Notes: generated by a model not told the origin, from the letters alone. DNA of 64,000 bases from Mycobacterium yunnanensis (GCF_025823185.1 NZ_JACKVK010000013.1:597151-661150), one strand, 5' to 3'; shown: positions 9,717 through 18,882, counted from the first letter of the stretch. Program-made: numbers and translations.

Positions 9717-10670
9717 CTAGTTCCCCCCGGCCAATTCGGCCACCCGTCGCACCGCCGACTCGAGCGCATAGTCCGAGTCGGCGGCGGCACCCTTGACGTC
9801 GGCATTCAGGGCGGCCACAAGGCGCATCGCCTCGGCCACCGAATCGCGCGTCCATCGCCTGGACTGCTTCTGCGCCTTCTGCACGCGCCACGGCGGCATG
9901 CCCAGTTCGCCTGCCAGCCGGTAGGGATCCCCCGTGAGCGGACCTACCCGCGCGATCGCGTGCACGGCCTCTGCCAACGCGTCGGCGAGCACGACGTGCG
10001 GTTCGCCGCCGATCATCGCCCAGCGCAGCGCCTCGGCGGCGCCGGAGACGTCCCCGGCGACGGCCTTGTCGGCGATGTCGAACCCCTTCACCTCGGCCTT
10101 TCCGCTGTGATAGCGGCGGACGGCGGCCGCGGTCACCTCGCCACCGGTGTCGGCGACCAGCTGTGAGCAGGCCGCGGCCAGCTCGCGCACGTCGGATCCG
10201 ACCGCGTCGAGCACTGCGGTGACGACGTCGTCGGCGACCTTGACCTTGAGCCCGCGGAATTCCCGACGGACGAAGTCCGCGCGTTCGCCGGCCTTGGTGA
10301 TCTTGGCGCAGGGATGGACCTCCGCCCCCAGCTTCTTCAGTTGATCGGCCAGCGCCTTGGCGCGGCCCGCACCGGAGTGCACGACCACCAGCACGGTGCC
10401 CGGCTGAAGGTCCGCCGCGGCGTCGGCGATGAGGGCCGCCGCGTCCTTGCCGGCCTCGGCCGCCGCCTCGAGCACCAGGATGCGTTCGTCGGCGAACAGG
10501 GAGGGGCTGAGGAGCTCGGCGAGCTCGTTGACGCTGACCTCACCGGCGCGCATCCGGTCGACGGGGACGTCCTGGGTGCCGGCCTGCTTGCGGGCGGCCC
10601 GCAGCACCGCGCCGATCGCACGGTCGACGAGCAGATCTTCATCCCCCAGGACCAGGTGCAGTGAACTCAC
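9717..10670 (-). CDS. holA: DNA polymerase III delta subunit
   Basis: A 317-residue clamp-loader subunit. The start SSLHLVLGDEDLLVDRAI matches the delta-subunit N-terminus, and the three-domain length (AAA+-like domains then a collar domain) is normal. Delta opens the beta sliding clamp. It starts at GTG 10668-10670, 12 bp downstream of comEC on the same strand, so it is probably the last gene of the comEA-comEC-holA unit, as in M. tuberculosis (Rv2413c). Confidence 0.92.
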   Translation of the reverse strand: MSSLHLVLGDEDLLVDRAIGAVLRAARKQAGTQDVPVDRMRAGEVSVNELAELLSPSLFADERILVLEAAAEAGKDAAALIADAAADLQPGTVLVVVHSGAGRAKALADQLKKLGAEVHPCAKITKAGERADFVRREFRGLKVKVADDVVTAVLDAVGSDVRELAAACSQLVADTGGEVTAAAVRRYHSGKAEVKGFDIADKAVAGDVSGAAEALRWAMIGGEPHVVLADALAEAVHAIARVGPLTGDPYRLAGELGMPPWRVQKAQKQSRRWTRDSVAEAMRLVAALNADVKGAAADSDYALESAVRRVAELAGGN

Positions 10671-10682
10671 GCCACGATGGTG

Positions 10683-12176
10683 TCACGCCGCACCGACGCT
10701 CCACGCCACCAGGCACACCGCGGCGGCGACGACCGCGACACGCCCACGTCGCCACCGCCAGAGCACCACCGCGGCCACTGAGGCGGTCGCGGTGATCAGC
10801 ACCCCCGGCCAGCCCGACGGCGTGGTCATCACCGCACCGGGAACCGCCGCCGCCCAGGTGCCGACGTGGGTCAGCCACCACAGCTCCGGACCGGTGAACC
10901 GGATCATCAGCTCCGCCGCCGCGGGCCACGGCACCGTCAGCACCGCCGCCGCGGTGCCGATCACCGTGATCGGCGCGATGACCGGTGCGACGACGAGATT
11001 CGCCAGCACCGAGACCATGCTGACGGTTCCGGACATCCCGGCGACCAGCGGAGTGGTGACGAGCTGGGCGGCGACGGCGACGCTCACCGCCGCCGCCACC
11101 GGAGTCGGCCAGCCGCGGTCGACCAGACGGCGGGTCCACACCGGCGCGACGACCACCAGCGCGGCCGTCGCCGACACCGACAGCGCGAAGCCGAGGTCGA
11201 CTGCCAATTCGGGTGAGACCACCAACAGCACCAGCACGCAGGCCGACAACGACGGGATGGCCCGTCGGCGGCGCCTCGACAGCACCGCGAAGAGCGCGAT
11301 GGACCCCATCACCGAGGCCCGCAGCACACTGGCTGACGGCTGCACCACCACGACGAACGCGATCAGCGCAACCGCGGCCAGGCCGACCGCGATCCGCGGA
11401 CCGACCACCACCGCGGACAGCAACACCGCGCCGCACACGATGGTGACGTTGGCCCCCGACACCGCCGTCAGATGAGTCAGTCCGGCGGCGCGGAAGTCGT
11501 CCTCGACGTCCTCGTCGACCGCCGAGGTGTCCCCCAGCACCAGCGCGGGCAGCATGGCCGCTTGATCCCCCGGCAGCACCGACCGGGCGGCATCGGCGAA
11601 CCGGGCCCGCACCTCGGCGGCCGACCGCTGCACCAGGCTGGCGGTGCCCCAGCGCGGACTGCCCGTGGCGGTCAGCACCGCCACCGACAAGTCCCGCCGC
11701 ATCGGTCGCGAGACGTGGGCGCGAAACGCGGCGGGCCGCCCCGCGGACACCTCTCGGTAGTCAGCACCCGATGCGAAGACCACGACGCGCCCGCCGATCT
11801 GTCGTCCGTCGAGTGAGATCAGCTTGGCGCGGAACATGATTCGCGCGCCCCGCAGCATGCGAGGCGACTCGGTCGGGGTGAGGACCACCGCCACGGTCGT
11901 GCCGTACTCCGACACGATCGGATGCTCGTCGGCGTCCTGTACCCGCAGCCCCACCGCCACCGCGAAGGCCACCCCGACCGCCGCCACTGCGACCACCGTG
12001 GGCCATGGCATCCGCCACCGCCACCGCGTCGCCGCCGCGACCAAGACGGCGGCCACCACGGCCACCACCCCCGCCGTGGTGCCCCACACGATGCCGGCCG
12101 CGGTGACGGCCCAACTGGTCAGCGCACCGGGCACCAACCGGACGTCGGGCCCGTCCGCGACCGACGGGAACGTCAC
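10683..12176 (-). CDS. comEC: ComEC/Rec2-type DNA-uptake channel protein
   Basis: A 497-residue polytopic membrane protein. The competence-domain motif LTHLTAVSGANVTIVCG is present, with many hydrophobic helices through the second half and an N-terminal OB-like soluble segment (about 80-170). The C-terminal metallo-beta-lactamase domain found in long ComEC proteins is absent, as in mycobacterial relatives. ComEC carries single-stranded DNA across the membrane in competent bacteria; a function in mycobacteria is not established. The GTG start overlaps the comEA stop by 4 bp (GTGA). Confidence 0.9.
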   Translation of the reverse strand: MTFPSVADGPDVRLVPGALTSWAVTAAGIVWGTTAGVVAVVAAVLVAAATRWRWRMPWPTVVAVAAVGVAFAVAVGLRVQDADEHPIVSEYGTTVAVVLTPTESPRMLRGARIMFRAKLISLDGRQIGGRVVVFASGADYREVSAGRPAAFRAHVSRPMRRDLSVAVLTATGSPRWGTASLVQRSAAEVRARFADAARSVLPGDQAAMLPALVLGDTSAVDEDVEDDFRAAGLTHLTAVSGANVTIVCGAVLLSAVVVGPRIAVGLAAVALIAFVVVVQPSASVLRASVMGSIALFAVLSRRRRRAIPSLSACVLVLLVVSPELAVDLGFALSVSATAALVVVAPVWTRRLVDRGWPTPVAAAVSVAVAAQLVTTPLVAGMSGTVSMVSVLANLVVAPVIAPITVIGTAAAVLTVPWPAAAELMIRFTGPELWWLTHVGTWAAAVPGAVMTTPSGWPGVLITATASVAAVVLWRWRRGRVAVVAAAVCLVAWSVGAA

Positions 12177-13000
12177 ACCCGAACCAGCGCCCGCAGCTTC
12201 TCCAATCGGGCCGGGCCGATGCCGTCGACCTCCCCGAGTTGATCGACTCCGGCGAACGAGCCGTTGGCGTCGCGCCAGGCGACGATCGCCGCCGCCGTGA
12301 CGGGGCCGACGCCGGGAAGGGCGTCGAGCTGCTCGACCGTCGCCGTATTCAAGTCGACGAGTTCACCTGCCGCCGGGCCCTTCTCGCCAGCCACCGACGG
12401 AGAGTCGGGTGCCGCATCGGGTGGCGAGGTGATCGAGCTGCCCATCGACGGCGGAGCGCCCGGCGGTGAGGACAGACCCACGACGATCTGCTCCCCGTCG
12501 CCGACGCGGCGCGCCATGTTGAGCCCTACCAGGTCCGCCCCGTCGACCGCACCGCCTGCTGCGGCAAGCGCGTCGGCGACGCGGGATCCCGCGCCGAGGG
12601 TCACCAGCCCGGGCTGGTGTACCAGCCCGACCACGCTGACGGTGACCTTGGCGTCAGTCGGTCCGCCGGGCGGTGCGGTCGGCGCCGTGGACGACACCAT
12701 CTGCACCGGAGGCAATTTCGCGGACGTGACGGCCGGACCGTCGTCACGGGTCAGCGTGAACACCGTCACCAGCACGGCGACGGCGCCGAGGATGCTCAAG
12801 CCCACGACCCCTGCGCGCCCTGGGTCGGCCCGCACCGACGCCAGCCAGCCGGTGGCGGTGCCTGCAGTGACCTCGGGCAGCCATCGTGACAGGGTCGTGT
12901 CGGACTCCTCACCGCCTGAGGCGGTCTCGGGCTCCTCGTCGGGCGTGCGTGGTCCGGCGAGGCGACGTTCCACGTCCAGGACCGGTCGTTCGGTGCGCAT
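12173..13000 (-). CDS. comEA: ComEA-like DNA-binding protein
   Basis: A 275-residue protein. It has a charged cytoplasmic N-terminus, one membrane helix (around VVGLSILGAVAVLVTVFTL, near residue 75), a proline/threonine-rich linker, a SLBB domain (VTVSVVGLVHQPGLVTL onward) and a C-terminal helix-hairpin-helix pair (DLNTATVEQLDALPGVGP). This is the ComEA plan: a membrane-anchored receptor that binds double-stranded DNA outside the cell. I chose ATG 12998-13000 (MRTERPVLD) because upstream codons have no protein-like character. It is coupled to comEC by a 4-bp overlap. Confidence 0.9.
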   Translation of the reverse strand: MRTERPVLDVERRLAGPRTPDEEPETASGGEESDTTLSRWLPEVTAGTATGWLASVRADPGRAGVVGLSILGAVAVLVTVFTLTRDDGPAVTSAKLPPVQMVSSTAPTAPPGGPTDAKVTVSVVGLVHQPGLVTLGAGSRVADALAAAGGAVDGADLVGLNMARRVGDGEQIVVGLSSPPGAPPSMGSSITSPPDAAPDSPSVAGEKGPAAGELVDLNTATVEQLDALPGVGPVTAAAIVAWRDANGSFAGVDQLGEVDGIGPARLEKLRALVRV

Positions 13001-13086
13001 GCCGCGACGGTATGCGCGCCCCCGGACGCCCCGATGTCGTCGAGCCCCCGGCAGCCGACGGCTGTGGACGAAGTGGGGTCTGTGTA

Positions 13087-13491
13087 CTACTGCCACCCGT
13101 CTTGGCGCCAGCACACCCAGTCGATCTCGACCAGTGCGCCGACTGCGAGGCCGCTCACTCCGACGCACGTCCGTGACGGCAACCGGTCCGGAAACCAGGG
13201 GGCGTAGGCGGCGTTGAACGCGTCGTAGTCGTCCCAGTCGGTCAGGAAGGCACGGACCGAGACGACGTCGGCCAGGCCGCCGCCGCACAGCTCGGTGACG
13301 CGCACCAGGTTTCGGATCACCTGATCGGTCTGGGTGGCGACGTCGGAGCCCACGACGGCACCGTCCACACCGGTCGGCATCTGACCCGTGACGTAGAGGG
13401 TCTGCCCGGCCGCGGTGGCGTGCGCGAACGGGGCGACGCCGGGGGGCACGCCGTCGGCGGGGCTGAAGGTGAACGCACGGATGCCGGTCAT
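13087..13491 (-). CDS. RidA/YjgF-family protein
   Basis: A 134-residue RidA-type protein; members hydrolyse reactive enamine/imine intermediates or act in specific amine catabolism. ATAAGQTLYVTGQMPTGVDG and VRAFLTDWDDYDAFNAAY are characteristic, and the RTCVGVSGLA segment carries the conserved arginine that binds substrate carboxylate. Its ATG overlaps the stop of the acetamidase/formamidase gene by 4 bp (ATGA), so the two are translationally coupled and probably act in one nitrogen-compound pathway. Confidence 0.88.
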   Translation of the reverse strand: MTGIRAFTFSPADGVPPGVAPFAHATAAGQTLYVTGQMPTGVDGAVVGSDVATQTDQVIRNLVRVTELCGGGLADVVSVRAFLTDWDDYDAFNAAYAPWFPDRLPSRTCVGVSGLAVGALVEIDWVCWRQDGWQ

Positions 13492-14516
13492 CCGGCGGTC
13501 CGCCAGCTCGGGAAGCACCGTTTGTCGATGCGGCCGTGCACGCCCTGGCGTTGGTCCACGACCTGGGTCACCGTGAAGTCGACCGCGACCGACATGAACG
13601 AATACGCGTCCGCTGCCGTCAGGCCGAAGTGCTTCTGCAAGACGTCGAGTGTTCTCATCGCGGCCGCCTTCATCGCGTCGTCGAGGGTGTCGCCGAAACC
13701 GTGCACCAGCAGATCGGTCGCGGTCTCCAGCACCGGCACGGTGAAGGGTAGATCACGACGAATGGTCACCCGCAGCAGTCCGTTCAACGAGGCCTCGAGT
13801 GCCGTCCCGCTGACCTCTCCGTCGCCTTGGGAGACGTGCGGGTCGCCGACGGAGAGCAGCGCACCGGCCACCTGGACCGGGAAGTACATGCGGCCGCCGG
13901 CACCGATGCGCCAGTCGTCGACGTTGCCGCCGTGATCACCGGGCGGCACCGACGACACCCGCACCGGCTCGGCGGGCGCGACGCCCATGGTGCCGAAGTG
14001 TGGCCGCAGCGGGACGACCACACCGGGCAGCGCGGGTTCACGGGCCGCGGCGTCCGGGGTGACGATCGTGCCCGGCTGATCGGCCAGCGGAGTCGTGGTC
14101 CAGTCGTAGCCGAAGACCGCGCGTCCGAGCATGGCGTCGCAGTCCAATTCGTAGATCGTGACCCGCTCGCGCTCGAGCACGTCGTAGAGGTGGCCCCAGT
14201 GCGCGGCGAGGTTCGAACCGTGCGGCAGCCGGGGAATGGCCTCCAGGATGTCCACTTGCAGGACGTCCCCTGGTCGAGCGCCTTCGACCGCGATCGGCCC
14301 GGTGAGCAGGTGCGGCCCCGGCCCGCGGTCGGTGACCGCGTCGAACACCGCCGCGATGCCGTCGTCCATCAGCAGGTCCGGAGCATCGCCGGCGTGATGG
14401 GTCAGCGTCTCGATCTGGATCAGGTCACCGGACGCGACGACGATCGTCGGCGGCAGCCGCGGGTCGAAGAATCCCCAGTGCACCGTCGACGGCGTGGCGG
14501 GCAGGAAGTGGTGCAT
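13488..14516 (-). CDS. Acetamidase/formamidase-family protein
   Basis: A 342-residue member of the FmdA/AmdA family, which releases ammonia from short amides. Recognisable stretches are HHFLPATPSTVHWGFFD, GDVLQVDILEAIPRLPHGSN, HFGTMGVAP and GDPHVSQGDGEVSGTALE; the last contains the conserved H-x-x-Q-G-D-G-E block. The start at ATG 14514-14516 is where similarity begins. It forms a coupled pair with the downstream RidA gene and diverges from an oxidoreductase gene at 14611. Together with RidA it suggests breakdown of an amide or imine compound. Confidence 0.86.
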   Translation of the reverse strand: MHHFLPATPSTVHWGFFDPRLPPTIVVASGDLIQIETLTHHAGDAPDLLMDDGIAAVFDAVTDRGPGPHLLTGPIAVEGARPGDVLQVDILEAIPRLPHGSNLAAHWGHLYDVLERERVTIYELDCDAMLGRAVFGYDWTTTPLADQPGTIVTPDAAAREPALPGVVVPLRPHFGTMGVAPAEPVRVSSVPPGDHGGNVDDWRIGAGGRMYFPVQVAGALLSVGDPHVSQGDGEVSGTALEASLNGLLRVTIRRDLPFTVPVLETATDLLVHGFGDTLDDAMKAAAMRTLDVLQKHFGLTAADAYSFMSVAVDFTVTQVVDQRQGVHGRIDKRCFPSWRTAG

Positions 14517-14610
14517 TCGGCGATCATGCCAGCGCAGCGGCACCTCGGCGCGGCGACGATGTCGAGGATTCGCCCCCGCCGGTGCACACTTCGCGAATAG
14601 TGTCCACCCC

Positions 14611-15660
14611 ATGACGACGACACCGCTTCGGGTGATTCAGTGGACCACCGGCAACATCGGGCGGCGTTCGCTGCATGCCGTCATCGGGCGCGACGACATG
14701 GAACTGGTCGGGGTGTACGCCCACGGCGCCGACAAGGTGGGCGTCGACGCCGCCGAACTCGCCGGGCTGACCGAGCCGACGGGCGTCACCGCCACCGACG
14801 ACGTGGACGCCTTGATCGCCCTGAAACCCGACGCCTGTTGCTACAACCCGTTGTGGCCCAGCGTCGACGATCTCGTCCGCCTGCTGGAGGCGGGGGTCAA
14901 CGTCTGCTCCAGCGCGGCGTGGATCACCGGCGGCAAGCAGACGCCCGAGGACCGCCAGCGCATCGAGAAGGCCTGCGCCACGGGTAGTTCGACCATCTTC
15001 GGCAGCGGGGCGCACCCCGGCATGACCAACATGGTCGGCATGGTGCTCTCGGGGGCGTGCGAGGACGTCGACCAGATCAGGATCACCGAATCGGTGGACT
15101 GCTCGACCTACGAGTCGGCGGGCACGCAGTCGGCCATGGGATTCGGCCGGGACCCGCAGACCCCGGGTCTGGCCGAGAGCGTCCGAGTGGAGAGCGAGGT
15201 GTTCGCCGAGTCGGCGGCGATGATGGCCGACGCCATCGGCGCCACGCTCGACCGGATGACCTTCGACGTCGAATTCACCGCCGCCACCGGTGATTCCGAC
15301 CTCGGGTTCATGCAGATCCCGGCGGGCACCGTCGGCGGGGTCTTCGGCTATCACCGAGGCTGGGTCGGCGAGCGCAACGTCGTCAGCGTCGGCTTCAACT
15401 GGACGATGGGCAGCCACGTCACCCCACCCAAACCGCTCGAGCACGGCCACGTCATCCAGGTCTTCGGGACGCCCAACATGCGCACGGTGCTGCACTGCCT
15501 GCCGCCGAAGGATTGGAACGAACCGGGTTTCATGGGGCTAGGGATGATCTACACCGCCATGCCGGTGACCAATGCGGTACCCGCGGTCGTCGCCGCTGCC
15601 CCGGGAATGGTCACCCTCAAGGATCTGCCCCCGGTCACCGGACGCGTGCGGCGAGCCTGA
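14611..15660 (+). CDS. DapB-like NAD(P)-dependent oxidoreductase
   Basis: A 349-residue dehydrogenase with an N-terminal Rossmann fold (LRVIQWTTGNIGRRSLHAV) and a dihydrodipicolinate-reductase-like organisation, a type abundant in mycobacteria. GSGAHPGMTNM and YESAGTQSAMGFGRDP are typical of this mycobacterial clade, which includes 2,4-diaminopentanoate dehydrogenase-like proteins. The substrate is unknown. The ATG at 14611 fits the start of similarity. It diverges from the amidase gene, and its 3' end overlaps the next, convergent gene by 26 bp. Confidence 0.8.
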   Translation: MTTTPLRVIQWTTGNIGRRSLHAVIGRDDMELVGVYAHGADKVGVDAAELAGLTEPTGVTATDDVDALIALKPDACCYNPLWPSVDDLVRLLEAGVNVCSSAAWITGGKQTPEDRQRIEKACATGSSTIFGSGAHPGMTNMVGMVLSGACEDVDQIRITESVDCSTYESAGTQSAMGFGRDPQTPGLAESVRVESEVFAESAAMMADAIGATLDRMTFDVEFTAATGDSDLGFMQIPAGTVGGVFGYHRGWVGERNVVSVGFNWTMGSHVTPPKPLEHGHVIQVFGTPNMRTVLHCLPPKDWNEPGFMGLGMIYTAMPVTNAVPAVVAAAPGMVTLKDLPPVTGRVRRA

Positions 15661-16255
15661 CCAGTCCTGGGCCGTCGAGGTCGGCGAGCGCGTCGGGGCG
15701 GCCCGCCATGACCATCAGCAGCGCCTCGCCGGAACCGCGCACCCGGTCGCCGCGACCGTGCGACCAGTCGAGATCGGTGGCCTCGAGCCGAACGCCGCGG
15801 GCGCGCCACGCCCCTCGGATCGTGGGCGCGTAGCGAACGAAGTCCAGTGCCACGCGCAGCCGATCGGCGGGGATCGTGCGGGGCAACCCCAACGGCCGTC
15901 GAATGTCCTGCTGGTGAATCATGTTGTCGGTGAGGGCGATTCGGCCGCCAAAGCCAGCGGTCAGCCCGGAGGGCTCGGCGTTGTCACGGAAGACGTCCAC
16001 GATTCGTTCGTTCGAGCGATCCGCCAGGGCCTCGACGGCGAGCGCGTTGATGCGGTCGGTCTGGAGCCGCCCCTTCACGAACCGAGCGACCAGACCCGCA
16101 GGCGGAACACCCTCGAAGCTGACACAGTGCGCCGCGACGTCGCGGACGGTCCAGCCCGCGCACAGCGACGCCGCAGCCCATTGGGCCGCAGTCAGCCCGT
16201 CGAGGAGGTCCGCGAAGTCCTCGCGCTCTGCGCGCGTCAGTTCCAGATACGCCAT
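15635..16255 (-). CDS. Maleylpyruvate isomerase/DinB-like protein (TIGR03083 type)
   Basis: A 206-residue protein with the four-helix DinB-like fold used by mycothiol-dependent enzymes. The signature GWTVRDVAAHCVSFEG near residue 35 and NMIHQQDIRRPLG near 110 place metal-ligand histidines where the family has them. Many members have no known activity; mycothiol-dependent isomerisation or transfer is a reasonable guess. It is encoded 9 bp downstream of degV on the same strand and convergent with the oxidoreductase gene. Confidence 0.8.
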   Translation of the reverse strand: MAYLELTRAEREDFADLLDGLTAAQWAAASLCAGWTVRDVAAHCVSFEGVPPAGLVARFVKGRLQTDRINALAVEALADRSNERIVDVFRDNAEPSGLTAGFGGRIALTDNMIHQQDIRRPLGLPRTIPADRLRVALDFVRYAPTIRGAWRARGVRLEATDLDWSHGRGDRVRGSGEALLMVMAGRPDALADLDGPGLVRLAARVR

Positions 16256-16264
16256 CAGGCCTCC

Positions 16265-17101
16265 TCACTCGTCCAGCGTCACGCAGACGCCGACGGCCCC
16301 ACCGCCGACGTGCACCGAGAGCACCGGGCCCATGTCGGTGACGGACATCGAATTCACCTGCGGCAGGCGGGCCGTCAGTGCCGCCCCCACCTCCGCGGCG
16401 CCGTCGTGGTTGTCGACGTGATGCACGGCCAGGGTTGCCGAGTGATCGCCCACCGCTTCGGCGACGGCGTCGACGAGCGCGGCATGCGCCTTGGACACCG
16501 TGCGGATGCGCTGCGAGAGCACCAGTCGGCCGTCGACGTCGAGGCGCAGCAGCGGCTTGAGCGAGAGCGCCGTGCCCAGCCACGACGCAGCGGTGCCGAT
16601 CCGGCCGCTGCGCCGCAGATTGTCGAGCCGGTGCACCACGATGAAGGCGTGACCCCGCGGTACCGCGGCGCGCGCCGCGGCCTCCACGGCGTCGAGATCC
16701 CCGCCGTCGCACGCCGCGCGGGCCGCGGCCAGTGCGACGAAGCCGACCCCGGCGGCCGCCGATCGCGAATTCACCACGCGCACACCAGAACCGAACTCGC
16801 GCGCCGCCCCAACGGCCGAACTGTAGGTGCTCGACAAGGCGGCGGACAGGTGCACCGCGACCACCCCGTCGCCGTCGCTGTCGGCCAGCGCCTGGCGATA
16901 GACCTCGGTCAAATCGGCCGGTGTGGCGCCTGCGGTGGTGGCGTGCGGCCGGTCGTGCACGTCGTGGGGCACGTCGTCGACCTCGTCGAGCAAGTCCGCG
17001 CCGTCGACCAGCACGTGCAACGGGACCTGTCGAATCCCCCGACGCTGCAACACGTTTCGATCCATCCGGGCCGACGAGTCGGTGACCACCACGACTGGCA
17101 C
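16265..17101 (-). CDS. DegV-family fatty-acid-binding protein
   Basis: A 278-residue DegV protein. VVVVTDSSARM at the start and TTAGATPADLTEVYRQAL, then HLSAALSSTYSSA, are the residues that hold a fatty-acid carboxylate in this family. In other bacteria such proteins (FakB) deliver fatty acids to a kinase; no fakA-like gene is near. It starts 2 bp after the octT stop and corresponds to Rv2417c. Proximity to an octanoyltransferase may be meaningful but could also be chance of synteny. Confidence 0.88.
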   Translation of the reverse strand: MPVVVVTDSSARMDRNVLQRRGIRQVPLHVLVDGADLLDEVDDVPHDVHDRPHATTAGATPADLTEVYRQALADSDGDGVVAVHLSAALSSTYSSAVGAAREFGSGVRVVNSRSAAAGVGFVALAAARAACDGGDLDAVEAAARAAVPRGHAFIVVHRLDNLRRSGRIGTAASWLGTALSLKPLLRLDVDGRLVLSQRIRTVSKAHAALVDAVAEAVGDHSATLAVHHVDNHDGAAEVGAALTARLPQVNSMSVTDMGPVLSVHVGGGAVGVCVTLDE

Positions 17102-17103
17102 GC

Positions 17104-17847
17104 TCAGCCCCTCGAGGCCACGGTGCTCACGCCCGCCTCGGCGAGTCCCTCGAGCATCAGGCCGGCTACCGCGCGATGCGCCTCGAAGTTCCAGTGGATG
17201 CCATCGGGGTTACCCCGCCCGCTCGTCACCTCGTCGCCGACCGCCGCCTTCAGGTCGACGATGGGCACGTCGTGCCGTCGGCCCCAGGCGGTGATGGCGG
17301 CGGCGGTGGCGTGACGCCAGCGGTGGGACTTGCCGTAGGTCGGCGCGACGTGGACCGACGGGACGCACGCCACGAAGGGGATGCCCGGTCGGTTGAAGTC
17401 GATGGCCGCACGGGTCTGCTCGAGGTAGTCCGCGCTCAGATGCGCCGGCAGCGCCGGCCTGGCCACGGGTGAGAGTCGGGGCTGCAGCCACCCGTAACCG
17501 TCACGGACCCACCGGCGCAGCACCGGCGGTCGCACGTAGCGGATGGACTCGCGCAGCGCCGTCGGCAACGGCGACGGCAGGGAATCCATGCCGCTGGTCG
17601 CGAAGATCACCGCGCCGGCACGCGGCAGAGCCGCCCACGAGCGCGGGTCCTGAATCGCCGCCCACCAGACGTCGCGGCACGTCCAGCCGATGCGGCCGAT
17701 CAGCTCGAGATCCCAGTCGAGTTGAGCCGCAACGATGTTGGGCCAGATCCTCGGATCGTCGGCAGGCAGGCCGCCGGCAGGCCCGTAGTAGGACAGGGAA
17801 TCGCAGAAGACGAGCAACGTCCTCCTGGGCGGCTCGTCAGAGGACAT
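17104..17847 (-). CDS. octT: SGNH-type octanoyltransferase of methylglucose lipopolysaccharide synthesis (OctT, Rv2418c-like)
   Basis: A 247-residue SGNH/GDSL-like protein: the nucleophile region is LLVFCDSLSYYGP near residue 13, and the C-terminal catalytic Asp-His pair is in NPDGIHWNFEAHR near residue 220. The gene matches the position and size of Rv2418c, reported to octanoylate the early glucosylglycerate intermediate of 6-O-methylglucose lipopolysaccharide. It overlaps the end of gpgP by 11 bp, and GpgP makes that glucosylglycerate, so enzyme and acceptor supply are coupled. The assignment rests on synteny recalled from memory plus the fold motifs. Confidence 0.8.
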   Translation of the reverse strand: MSSDEPPRRTLLVFCDSLSYYGPAGGLPADDPRIWPNIVAAQLDWDLELIGRIGWTCRDVWWAAIQDPRSWAALPRAGAVIFATSGMDSLPSPLPTALRESIRYVRPPVLRRWVRDGYGWLQPRLSPVARPALPAHLSADYLEQTRAAIDFNRPGIPFVACVPSVHVAPTYGKSHRWRHATAAAITAWGRRHDVPIVDLKAAVGDEVTSGRGNPDGIHWNFEAHRAVAGLMLEGLAEAGVSTVASRG

Positions 17848-18517
17848 CGTTGGCGACCTGGGCCGAGGCGTTCCACACGTCGAGGCGCCACCGGACGTCC
17901 CGTGGCGCCGCGTCGTCCTCGGAATGCCCCGACAGCTGCACCCAGCTGGCATTGCCCATGCCACCGAGCACCGGCCAGTTCTCGACCGGCAGGTTCAACA
18001 ACGCGGCCGTCAGCGCGGCGATCAACCCGCCGTGGGCCACCAGCACCACCGGGCGGTCAGACGCGCCCCCGGCGCCCGCCGAACCCCAGTCCTGCAACTG
18101 GGTCAGCAGTTCGTCGACCACCGGCACGCTGCGCGCGGCGACGTCGACCCTGCTCTCCCCGCCGTGCGGGGCCCACCTGGCGTCGTCGCGCCACGCGAAT
18201 CGGGCGCCCGGCGCGACGTCGTCGACCTCGAGGTGGGTCAGACCCTGCCAGTCGCCGAGGTGGGTCTCGCGAAGCCGGGTGTCGAGCGACATCTCCATTC
18301 CGGCACGCTCGGCGAGTGCGGCCGCGGTGTCGGCGGCCCGGCGCAGATCCGAGGTCACGATGGCCAGGGGCTGACGCTTGGCCAGCACCTCGGCGGCCGC
18401 GGCGGCCTGCTCGCGCCCGAGGTCGGTCAGGTCGGTGTCGAGCTGTCCCTGCATGCGGTTGCCCGCGTTGTACTCGGTCTGCCCGTGGCGCAGCAACACC
18501 AGACGACGAACTCTCAT
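17837..18517 (-). CDS. gpgP: Glucosyl-3-phosphoglycerate phosphatase, histidine phosphatase family
   Basis: A 226-residue histidine phosphatase. LVLLRHGQTEYN places the catalytic Arg10-His11 pair, with the second conserved histidine in VLVAHGGLIA. The Rv2419c family dephosphorylates glucosyl-3-phosphoglycerate to glucosylglycerate, the second step of methylglucose lipopolysaccharide synthesis. The gene overlaps rsfS upstream by 4 bp and octT downstream by 11 bp. Older annotations call this family phosphoglycerate mutase. Confidence 0.87.
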   Translation of the reverse strand: MRVRRLVLLRHGQTEYNAGNRMQGQLDTDLTDLGREQAAAAAEVLAKRQPLAIVTSDLRRAADTAAALAERAGMEMSLDTRLRETHLGDWQGLTHLEVDDVAPGARFAWRDDARWAPHGGESRVDVAARSVPVVDELLTQLQDWGSAGAGGASDRPVVLVAHGGLIAALTAALLNLPVENWPVLGGMGNASWVQLSGHSEDDAAPRDVRWRLDVWNASAQVANDVL

Positions 18518-18882
18518 TGCTCGGCGTCCAGGTCGACGGGGATCACCGGGCAGTCACGCCACAGCCGGTCCAGGGCGTAGAAGTTGCGCTCGTCCTGATG
18601 CTGGATGTGCGCCACGATGTCGATGTAGTCGAGCAGCACCCAGCGCCCTTCGCGGGTGCCCTCCCGGCGGGCGGGCTTGTATCCGGCCTGCCGCATCTTC
18701 TCTTCGACCTCGTCGACGATCGCGTTGACCTGCCGGTCGTTGGACGCCGAGGCGACGACGAAGCAATCGGTGATGACCAGTTGATCGGAGACGTCGATGA
18801 CGACGACGTCGTCGGCGAGCTTCGCCGAGGCGGCCCGAGCGGCGATCGTGGCCATCTGGATGGCTTCTGCGTTGGCCGTCAT
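18514..18882 (-). CDS. rsfS: Ribosome silencing factor RsfS
   Basis: A 122-residue RsfS/Iojap protein that binds ribosomal protein L14 and blocks subunit joining when nutrients are scarce. The conserved core VVIDVSDQLVITDCFVVAS and GRWVLLDYIDIVAHI is complete, with the usual C-terminal YALDRLWRDCP. It overlaps nadD upstream and gpgP downstream by 4 bp each, the standard mycobacterial order. Confidence 0.95.
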   Translation of the reverse strand: MTANAEAIQMATIAARAASAKLADDVVVIDVSDQLVITDCFVVASASNDRQVNAIVDEVEEKMRQAGYKPARREGTREGRWVLLDYIDIVAHIQHQDERNFYALDRLWRDCPVIPVDLDAEQ

